DNA of 5,582 bases from Zoogloeaceae bacterium. Its GTDB lineage: Bacteria; Pseudomonadota; Gammaproteobacteria; Burkholderiales; Rhodocyclaceae. Positions 1 to 4,427 of this stretch are shown one piece after another (position 1 is the first letter of the stretch; each line of letters starts with the position of its first letter). Under the pieces are notes generated by a model, which did no database searches, had not been told where the DNA came from, and saw only the letters and a program-made list of their open reading frames with translations. Made by a program: the position numbers and the translations under genes. The DNA is taken from positions 1 through 5,582 of the forward strand of contig JAITNI010000042.1 of NCBI GenBank assembly GCA_031290535.1, in the 5' to 3' direction.

Positions 1-11
1 GGTAGGCCTCA

Positions 12-116
12 GAGCTGGTCTGGTCACAAAGGCTAGAGTAAAATTCTTTTGCCTCTACCGGAGATGGATCCATCCCCGGTCGTCCAGTCCTTAGTCAGAC
101 TGAACTACTCCAGCTC
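12..116. other. Cluster of inverted repeats, possible structured RNA or repeat remnant
   Basis: No gene is visible in the first 241 bases, but the left half is rich in dyad symmetry. The 7-base arms gagctgg (12-18) and ccagctc (110-116) can pair and would enclose three hairpins. These are 34-57 (tagag/ctcta plus aaaa/tttt around a ttc loop), 57-80 (a 24-base palindrome with 11 of 12 pairs matching, centred on ggatcc) and 85-102 (cagtc/gactg with an 8-base loop). Together this gives a multi-branched fold. I do not recognise a known RNA family: the conserved cores of RNase P, tmRNA, 6S RNA and the common riboswitches are not apparent. It could be a structured RNA, the end of a mobile element cut by the window edge, or chance. 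The fold was made by eye, without energy calculation. Confidence 0.3.
57..80. repeat. 24-base near-perfect palindrome
   Basis: The two 12-base arms match at 11 of 12 positions around a centre between 68 and 69. The core gatggatccatc is fully symmetric and is bordered by ccgg on both sides. There is no T-run next to it, so it is not a canonical terminator. A symmetric protein-binding site or a cruciform or hairpin element are both possible. Confidence 0.5.
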
Positions 117-229
117 CTATCGAAGGGCGCGGCACAGGAAAATTACAGGCATCGCAACCCCACTTCGCCCCGGAAGGGATAGGAAAAGTCGCAAAAATCC
201 GGGACAATAGCCGCTTTACAACAAAAATC

Positions 230-234
230 AGGAG
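230..234 (+). promoter_or_regulatory. Shine-Dalgarno site of the thioesterase gene
   Basis: AGGAG lies 7 bases before the ATG at 242, an optimal spacing. It supports that ATG as the true start over any internal start. No convincing -35/-10 promoter could be picked out between 120 and 230. Confidence 0.8.
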
Positions 235-241
235 ACTCCCC

Positions 242-643
242 ATGATTGACCACCCCGTGCAGTTACCCGACAAGCAGCCCGTGCTGCGGCTGGTGCCCAT
301 GCCCAAGGATGAGAACATGTTCGGCGATATTTTTGGCGGCTGGATTATGTCCAACGTTGATGTGGCGGGCGGCATTGAGGCCATGCGGCATTCCAGAGGC
401 CGGGTGGCGACGGTGGCGGTCAACGCCTTTCAGTTTCACCAGCCCGTGTCTTCCGGCGATCTCGTCAGTTATTACGCTGAAGTCATCAGGGTGGGGCGCT
501 CCTCCATCACCACCGCCGTGGAAGTCTATGCGGTGCGTCACCCCCAACAGCCCGTCACCGTCAAGGTGACGGAAGCCACACTCACCTATGTCGCGCTTGA
601 CGCAAACGGTAATAAACGCGACATCAGCCAAAAAAACGATTAG
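242..643 (+). CDS. yciA: YciA-type acyl-CoA thioesterase (hotdog fold)
   Basis: A cytoplasmic enzyme of 133 residues predicted to hydrolyse acyl-CoA thioesters to free acid and CoA. The hotdog signature is clear. N26..G28-D-I-F-G-G-W34 is followed by M36-S-N-V-D40, where D40 aligns with the Asp regarded as catalytic in the Haemophilus YciA protein HI0827. G53-R-V-A-T-V follows, then the F65..P68...G72-D segment and V84-G-R-S-S-I, all at the spacing expected for the family. These matches are to family sequence recalled from memory. The protein is somewhat shorter than enterobacterial YciA (about 130-155 residues in the family) but has the whole fold; only the C-terminal tail is short. Family members work as oligomers and prefer varied chain lengths, so the substrate cannot be read from sequence. 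A strong ribosome-binding site precedes the ATG. The FadL-type gene starts 35 bases downstream, so shared transcription and a link to fatty-acid handling are plausible but inferred. Confidence 0.92.
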   Translation: MIDHPVQLPDKQPVLRLVPMPKDENMFGDIFGGWIMSNVDVAGGIEAMRHSRGRVATVAVNAFQFHQPVSSGDLVSYYAEVIRVGRSSITTAVEVYAVRHPQQPVTVKVTEATLTYVALDANGNKRDISQKND

Positions 644-678
644 AATTATAGGGTTATCGCCCATTTTTGAGCCAAAAC

Positions 679-1815
679 ATGAACAAAATGCCTGCATTAC
701 TGTCTGCTCTGGCGTTGATTCCTGCGGGAACGGCGCTGGCAAGCGGCTTTCAGTCTCTGGAGCAAAATGCCAGCGGTTTGGGCGTCGCCTATGCCGGTTC
801 CGCCGCCGTCGCCGATAACGCCAGCACGATTTACTACAACCCCGCTGGCATGACCCTGTTGCCTGCCCGGCAGGTTTCCCTCGGAATTGCGGGGGTGCGG
901 CACCGTTACGAATTCAACAACCACGGCTCCTTCGGCAGCACTGGCGGCGATGGCGGCGACGCGGGCGCATGGCGCGCGCAGCCCAATGCCTATCTCTCCT
1001 GGGCCGTCGCGCCCGACTGGGTGGTCGGCGTGGGCATTTCTTCCCCCTACGGCCTGCATACGGACTATGACGAGGACTGGCGAGGCCGGTCATTCGGCGT
1101 CGAAACGCGCCTGCGTACCCTGAATGTGAATCCTTCTGTCGCCTATCGGGTTTCCGACAAGGTCTCCCTGGGCTTTGGCCTCAATTACCAGAAACTGAAG
1201 CTGGAAACGGACTGGGTGAATGACGCCGGACAAAAGCTGCACAGCGCCGATGACGACAGCGCCTGGGGCTGGAACGCCGGGGCGTTGTTGACCCTGTCCC
1301 CCGCCATGCGCGTGGGCGTAACCTACCGTTCCGCGCTGCAATACGATTTGAATGACACGCCGCGCTTTCAGGGCGTTGATGCCGATGGCGACCTAAAAAC
1401 CCCCGGCACGTTCACCCTTTCGGTCTGGCAGCAGGTTTCCGAGCGCTGGGAGGCGATGGGCGATCTCTCCTACACGCGCTGGAAAACGGTGGACGATTAC
1501 GAACATGACGGCTGGCGGGTGGCCTGGGGCGCGGCCTACACCTACAACAGCCAGTGGAAATCAAAATTTGGCCTCGCCTACGAACATGGCCCCCTGCGCC
1601 ATCAACGCACGGCAATGCTGCCCGATCATCATCGCCTCTGGCTCACGCTGGGCGGGCAATACCGGCTCGGCAAAAGCGCGGCGCTGGATTTTGGCTATGC
1701 CTACCAGTGGGTGAAAGACCCGGACATTGACCAGAGAAATGGCGGCGTGCGCCTGAAAGGCGACTATGACGCCAGTGGCCATGTGATCGGGGTGCAATAC
1801 ACGCAGGATTTCTAG
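679..1815 (+). CDS. FadL/OMPP1/TodX-family outer membrane transport protein
   Basis: An outer-membrane beta-barrel predicted to let long-chain fatty acids or other hydrophobic compounds cross the outer membrane. From the ATG at 679 it has 378 residues. Residues 1-21 form a signal peptide (MNK start, hydrophobic core, A-L-A before S22), so the mature protein begins S-G-F-Q, as is typical. The FadL N-terminal signature follows: SGLG at 32-35, AYAG at 37-40, then A45-D-N and the N54-P-A motif. Further family-like segments include W-G-W-N-A-G-A-L-L and a late L-P-D-H-H-R-L-W-L strand. The chain ends in phenylalanine (T-Q-D-F), the usual signal for barrel insertion. It is shorter than E. coli FadL (about 446 residues). 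A TTG at 667 would add four residues before the signal peptide; the ATG is preferred, although no strong ribosome-binding site precedes either start. The substrate is unknown. The next gene begins 2 bases after the stop. Confidence 0.92.
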   Translation: MNKMPALLSALALIPAGTALASGFQSLEQNASGLGVAYAGSAAVADNASTIYYNPAGMTLLPARQVSLGIAGVRHRYEFNNHGSFGSTGGDGGDAGAWRAQPNAYLSWAVAPDWVVGVGISSPYGLHTDYDEDWRGRSFGVETRLRTLNVNPSVAYRVSDKVSLGFGLNYQKLKLETDWVNDAGQKLHSADDDSAWGWNAGALLTLSPAMRVGVTYRSALQYDLNDTPRFQGVDADGDLKTPGTFTLSVWQQVSERWEAMGDLSYTRWKTVDDYEHDGWRVAWGAAYTYNSQWKSKFGLAYEHGPLRHQRTAMLPDHHRLWLTLGGQYRLGKSAALDFGYAYQWVKDPDIDQRNGGVRLKGDYDASGHVIGVQYTQDF

Positions 1816-1817
1816 GC

Positions 1818-2465
1818 ATGGGCTGGCGGGAAATCCTGCTTGGCCTGATTCTGGCGATTGTGGCCTATATGGTCTGGCTGCTCGTGCGGATGCGCGCCCT
1901 GAACCGTCAGCGGCGCGCGCCGCCGCCCGCGAAGGAACCCCGCGAACTCCGCGAACCCAGGGTAATGGAAAAACCCGCCGCATCGGAGGCCGCGCCGGAA
2001 AACAGGCCGCCGGACGACCCGCGCAACGCGCAATTCCACGACCATCTGCGCGAGCAACTGAAAGAACGCTTCAAAAAACACTACCCCACCCCCGCCTTGG
2101 CGGAAGAAAGCAGGGAAGACCCGATGGAAGCCTCCTGGCCCCCCGAAAACCGCGCCGACTTCGCCCGTCAGACCCTGATGGACGGCGTTGAGCGCGAGCT
2201 GGAACAGCTCCGGGAAGAAGTCGACGCCCTGCGTGGCGCGCTCTCTGCCCTGCGGGAAGATTTTATCGGCCTGCGCGAAGAATTCCAGCAGGAAATCCAG
2301 GCGACGCACGCCGCGCAAAACGCCTCGCCCCTGTACAGCGATGCCATGCAGATGGCCATTCTCGGCCATGACGCGCTGACCATCTCGGAACGCTGCGGCA
2401 TCTCCCGCGCCGAAGCCGATCTGGTCGTCGCGCTGGTCAAAAACAAGGACAGGCCCCCATCATGA
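1818..2465 (+). CDS. Membrane-anchored coiled-coil protein with DUF2802 domain
   Basis: A 215-residue protein of unknown function. Residues about 5-23 form one hydrophobic membrane segment, followed at once by an arginine-rich stretch (24-33), which suggests a signal anchor with the rest in the cytoplasm. Residues 34-115 are Pro/Glu/Arg-rich and probably disordered. Residues about 123-163 are a strongly predicted coiled coil (repeated L-R-E-E and L-R-E-D patterns). The C-terminus at 171-207 matches the DUF2802 pattern: P-L-Y..A near the start, I-S-E-R-C-G-I-S at 189-196, then A-E-A-D-L-V. This resembles a small helix-turn-helix-like unit, though DNA binding is not shown. The domain assignment is from memory of the family. 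The ATG lies 2 bases after the porin stop with only a weak upstream AGGA (1805-1808). The 3' end overlaps the SPOR gene by ATGA. Its job may be linked to the envelope, by inference from the anchor and the neighbour. Confidence 0.85.
   Translation: MGWREILLGLILAIVAYMVWLLVRMRALNRQRRAPPPAKEPRELREPRVMEKPAASEAAPENRPPDDPRNAQFHDHLREQLKERFKKHYPTPALAEESREDPMEASWPPENRADFARQTLMDGVERELEQLREEVDALRGALSALREDFIGLREEFQQEIQATHAAQNASPLYSDAMQMAILGHDALTISERCGISRAEADLVVALVKNKDRPPS
2445..2465 (+). promoter_or_regulatory. Ribosome-binding site and ATGA stop-start overlap
   Basis: AAGGA at 2445-2449 lies 12 bases before the ATG at 2462, which is longer than ideal. The ATG shares four bases with the TGA at 2463-2465 of the upstream gene. 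This arrangement favours re-initiation, so the SPOR protein is probably made in proportion to the DUF2802 protein. Confidence 0.7.
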
Positions 2466-3256
2466 GCCAGAAAAACCCCGACCGCGACGCTTTGGAAGCG
2501 GAATCCGAACAACGCAGCCGCATCATCCGGCAGATGATGTACGCGGCAGGCGCGGTCGGCGTCCTGCTCACCCTGCTGGTGTTCTTCAATTCCCTCTCCG
2601 CCCCGGAAGCGCCGGACACGCCCACGTATACCCGCCCCGTGCCCGTCCCGCCATCGCCCCAGATTCGCCCCATGACGCCCCCCCTGGAAGATGATGTCCC
2701 GGAAGCCCCCGAACTGCCGCCCGAAACGCCGTTCCCGCCCGAAGCCGTCGCGCCCGCCGCCCTGCCGCCCGAAGCGCCGCCTGCGCCCACCGCGCCGCCC
2801 TCCCCTGCCCTGCCCCAAACGGTATCGCCGACGACGCCCACGGTCGCCACCCCGATCAAGACCGTTTCCGCTGCCAGCGTCCCCAACAAAACGCCTGCGC
2901 CGCCCCCGGCCACGACGCCGCCTGTCAAACCGGCAGCGGCTGCTACAAATCATCCGCTGGTCGAGGATGCCCCCGAAGACAGCGCCCCCCCCACCATTGA
3001 ACCGCCTCCGGCGGAACCGCCCGTCAGGCCGCAGGCGGCGGCAGTCGGCTTTATCGTGCAGGCCGGCGTGTTCGCCAATGCCCAGCGCGCCGAAGAACTG
3101 CACACCAAACTGCGCCAGAACGGCATCCCCGCCACCCTGGAAACACGGGTTCAGATCGGCCCCTTCAAAACCCAGGCCGAAGCCCAATCCGTGCGGGCAA
3201 AGCTCAAGACGCTTGGCATAGACGCCCTGATCGTCCCGCCCCCCGCCCGACGTTAG
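2462..3256 (+). CDS. SPOR-domain protein with membrane anchor and Pro-rich linker
   Basis: A 264-residue bitopic envelope protein. Residues 1-24 are charged and cytoplasmic, and about 26-44 form one membrane helix. Residues 46-194 are a very proline-rich, low-complexity linker with repeated P-P-E-A/T-P units, suited to spanning the periplasm. Residues about 195-260 are a SPOR domain: G-F-I-V-Q-A-G-V-F at 196-204, then A-x-x-L-x-x-K-L, then V-Q-I-G-P-F at 230-235, Q-A-E-A and a final I-D-A-L-I-V strand. SPOR domains bind peptidoglycan stripped of stem peptides and typically bring proteins to the division septum (FtsN, DamX, DedD, RlpA are examples). The topology resembles FtsN or DedD, but neither symbol is justified because nothing outside the SPOR domain identifies the orthologue. 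Its start overlaps the DUF2802 stop, and a dyad lies 32 bases after its own stop. Long open frames antisense to it are by-products of the GC-rich linker. Confidence 0.93.
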   Translation: MSQKNPDRDALEAESEQRSRIIRQMMYAAGAVGVLLTLLVFFNSLSAPEAPDTPTYTRPVPVPPSPQIRPMTPPLEDDVPEAPELPPETPFPPEAVAPAALPPEAPPAPTAPPSPALPQTVSPTTPTVATPIKTVSAASVPNKTPAPPPATTPPVKPAAAATNHPLVEDAPEDSAPPTIEPPPAEPPVRPQAAAVGFIVQAGVFANAQRAEELHTKLRQNGIPATLETRVQIGPFKTQAEAQSVRAKLKTLGIDALIVPPPARR

Positions 3257-3287
3257 GGAGACGCGAAATCCAGCAAAGGCACCGCAA

Positions 3288-3323
3288 GGAGATTTCAAGC
3301 GCAGGATAATCGCATGAATCTCC
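3288..3323 (+). terminator. Dyad after the SPOR gene, possible transcript end
   Basis: The left arm ggagatttca (3288-3297) pairs with tgaatctcc (3315-3323) with one bulged base. After an a/a mismatch, gcg/cgc extends the stem, leaving a 9-base loop. It begins 32 bases after the SPOR stop codon. No T-run follows, so it is not a canonical intrinsic terminator. It could instead stabilise the 3' end of the operon transcript. Confidence 0.35.
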
Positions 3324-3396
3324 TGTCCTTGATTTCCTGTCACCAAAGTCCTCTTTAGGAAGCGGCTCACTTGCACAAAGCCAAACGGTTTCAGAT

Positions 3397-3432
3397 GGGG
3401 CTTTCCCCCTGACAAGGCCGAAGGCCTGGTCA
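3397..3432. repeat. Two adjacent hairpins in the intergenic gap
   Basis: A short gggg-cttt-cccc hairpin (3397-3408) is followed directly by a stronger one at 3410-3432. In the second, 9 of 10 pairs match (tgac, one a/g mismatch, aggcc/ggcct) around a gaa loop. The second lacks an adjacent T-run on either strand. Possible uses are mRNA stabilisation or a REP-like element. Confidence 0.45.
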
Positions 3433-3442
3433 AGGGAGGATC

Positions 3443-3467
3443 ATTTGCTGCGCTTCGCGCAGGAAAT
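3443..3467. repeat. Hairpin with ttc loop
   Basis: attt-g-ctgcgc pairs with gcgcag-g-aaat around a ttc loop: ten pairs and one g/g mismatch. It lies 10 bases after the previous hairpin and shares its design (ten pairs, one central mismatch, three-base loop), although the sequence differs. Confidence 0.45.
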
Positions 3468-3491
3468 TTGGAGCTTCATACAAATTACCCT

Positions 3492-3519
3492 GTAGGTGAA
3501 CGGCATATCGTGCCCCTAC
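3492..3519. repeat. Imperfect palindrome upstream of the orphan secreted gene
   Basis: gtagg (3492-3496) pairs with cctac (3515-3519), and ggca (3502-3505) with tgcc (3511-3514) around the loop tatcg. A 5-base bulge (3497-3501) lies on the left arm only. It looks like a decayed palindromic repeat. Together with the dyads at 3288-3323, 3397-3432 and 3443-3467 it accounts for much of the 326-base gap 3257-3582, in which I see no convincing gene and no clear promoter. Confidence 0.4.
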
Positions 3520-3571
3520 GCCTGAATGGGTCTACACTTCCCCAAGGTGAATTTTCCACAAAGGTAACCCA

Positions 3572-3577
3572 AGGGGG
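3572..3577 (+). promoter_or_regulatory. Shine-Dalgarno site of the orphan secreted gene
   Basis: AGGGGG lies 5 A residues before the ATG at 3583. It is purine-rich and well placed, and the ATG is immediately followed by a signal-peptide sequence, which supports this start. Confidence 0.7.
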
Positions 3578-3582
3578 AAAAA

Positions 3583-4260
3583 ATGAAAACATCAGGATGG
3601 CTGCTGCTGGTTTTCGGAACGCTGTTCGCGCTGGCCGCGCAGGCGGGCGGTGTTGATAGCGCCCGCGTTGTGACGGTCAATGGTCTGGAAATTGTGCGGG
3701 ACGGGGCGTTAAAAACCTTTACGCCACAGGCATGGCAGAACGCCCTGGGCGGCATCAAGGAAACAGATGCAACACCAGAAGAATACGAAGAATGCGGCTC
3801 CGGGCCTCTGGGTTATTTTCTGGAACTGCATCACACAGGAATGGAGGTCTGGTTACGCTTTGATTTTGAGAACAATCCCGGCAAAAATCTGAAGGCGCTG
3901 TTCAAAAAAGGCGACAAACACTATGTCACGCAAGCGGTCAACGCCATCGCTTCCTGGGCAAAATGGGAGATGTCCCATTTCAAGGGCGAATTGCGCGTGG
4001 ATGGAAAAACCATTCGCCCTGAAATGACGCTTGTCGAATTCCGAAAACGTTTCCCCAAGAGCGTCCAGCAAGGCAATGTCGCAGGAAAGGGCGTGTTGCC
4101 GAAAGGGCAACAGAGTTTCGCTGTGATGCTGATTTCTTCCTACAACCCGGATGACCCGGAAAACGAGGGTATCTGGTATTACGAGATGACGCTCTTTTTC
4201 ACCTTTCAAGGCGAAAAATTGCTCAAAGTCACGTTGTATCCCGGCAATCCTTGCGGTTGA
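3583..4260 (+). CDS. Secreted or periplasmic protein of unknown function
   Basis: A 225-residue protein that I do not recognise. Residues 1-21 form a standard signal peptide: M-K-T, a hydrophobic core G5-W-L-L-L-V-F-G, and an A19-Q-A21 cleavage motif before G22. No lipobox cysteine is present at the cleavage site, and there is no later membrane segment. The mature protein has only two cysteines, C71 (E-E-C-G-S-G) and C224 in the last residues (N-P-C-G). If paired they would form a disulfide linking the N-terminal part to the C-terminus. A segment around 147-159 (E-M-T-L-V-E-F-R-K-R-F-P-K) resembles a motif I have seen in small secreted hypothetical proteins, but this is only an impression. 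The gene stands alone between two repeat-rich gaps, converges with the kinase-like gene, and is visibly AT-richer than genes 242-3256. That is compatible with a different origin but does not prove it. It has its own ribosome-binding site. Confidence 0.78.
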   Translation: MKTSGWLLLVFGTLFALAAQAGGVDSARVVTVNGLEIVRDGALKTFTPQAWQNALGGIKETDATPEEYEECGSGPLGYFLELHHTGMEVWLRFDFENNPGKNLKALFKKGDKHYVTQAVNAIASWAKWEMSHFKGELRVDGKTIRPEMTLVEFRKRFPKSVQQGNVAGKGVLPKGQQSFAVMLISSYNPDDPENEGIWYYEMTLFFTFQGEKLLKVTLYPGNPCG

Positions 4261-4285
4261 TTCGTTTTGGAAATTCTGAATCACG

Positions 4286-4313
4286 CCGTTCGCCCTAGGC
4301 TTGGTCGTTGGGC
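4286..4313 (+). repeat. REP-like palindromic unit, degenerate copy
   Basis: The unit starts ccgttcgccct and ends ggtcgttgggc. It follows the pattern of the second copy read in the other direction (ccgttcg, then a ctgagc-like centre, then tgtcgaag), but the centre and right arm have changed: gtcgtt replaces gtcgaa. Its own internal palindrome is therefore weakened. Confidence 0.55.
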
Positions 4314-4330
4314 ATTTCCTGTAAAAACAA

Positions 4331-4357
4331 GGGCTTCGACAGGCTCAGCCCGAACGG
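4331..4357 (-). repeat. REP-like palindromic unit, well-preserved copy
   Basis: On the plus strand it reads gggcttcgac, aggctcagcc, cgaacgg. The internal symmetry is ttcg...cgaa outside and ggct/agcc inside. The core cttcgaca-ggctcag-cccgaacgg matches a short palindromic repeat that I recall as abundant between genes in many proteobacterial genomes. The copy number in this genome cannot be judged from one window. Confidence 0.65.
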
Positions 4358-4427
4358 TCGGAAATTGTTCAGAATTTCCTTTGCAAATACAGGTCTGAAA
4401 AAATCCTGTTTTCATTGAAAATTGGAA

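Larger units (their letters stand above)
4269..4379. repeat. 111-base nested inverted repeat holding two REP-like palindromes
   Basis: The outer arms ggaaattctgaa (4269-4280) and ttcagaatttcc (4368-4379) are perfect 12-base inverted repeats. Inside, ccgttcg (4286-4292) and cgaacgg (4351-4357) are a second perfect 7-base inverted pair and mark two oppositely oriented repeat units. The whole could fold into a long interrupted stem. It fills most of the 167-base gap between convergent genes, so a bidirectional transcript-end or mRNA-protecting role is plausible. No transposase gene is present. No clear target-site duplication is visible beyond a shared ttt. Confidence 0.65.

Noticed and set aside
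1..120. tRNA, integron attC site, RNase P or common riboswitch
   Set aside because: The stems do not give tRNA arm lengths or a T-loop motif, the attC core sites are absent, and no conserved riboswitch or RNase P core bases were found on either strand.
91..423. Minus-strand 110-codon frame at the left end
   Set aside because: Most of it is antisense to the thioesterase, and the product has no recognisable pattern.
667..678. TTG at 667 as start of the FadL-type gene
   Set aside because: It would add only four residues ahead of a complete signal peptide that begins naturally at the ATG at 679, and it has no better ribosome-binding site.
3371..3400. Sigma-70 promoter starting at ttgcac (3371)
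   Set aside because: No acceptable -10 hexamer lies 16-18 bases downstream.
2168..3433. 421-codon open frame on the minus strand across the DUF2802 and SPOR genes
   Set aside because: It is antisense to two well-supported genes. Its translation is a biased Arg/Gly-rich string produced by the GC-rich proline codons, with no recognisable domain.
3468..3656. Small plus-strand frame overlapping the start of the secreted gene
   Set aside because: It runs out of frame into the signal-peptide region, crosses a palindrome, and lacks a ribosome-binding site.
4390..4414. acagg...cctgt stem followed by tttt as a terminator of the secreted gene
   Set aside because: The stem is only five pairs with an 11-base loop and four T residues, too weak to call. 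The REP-like element just before it is a better candidate.
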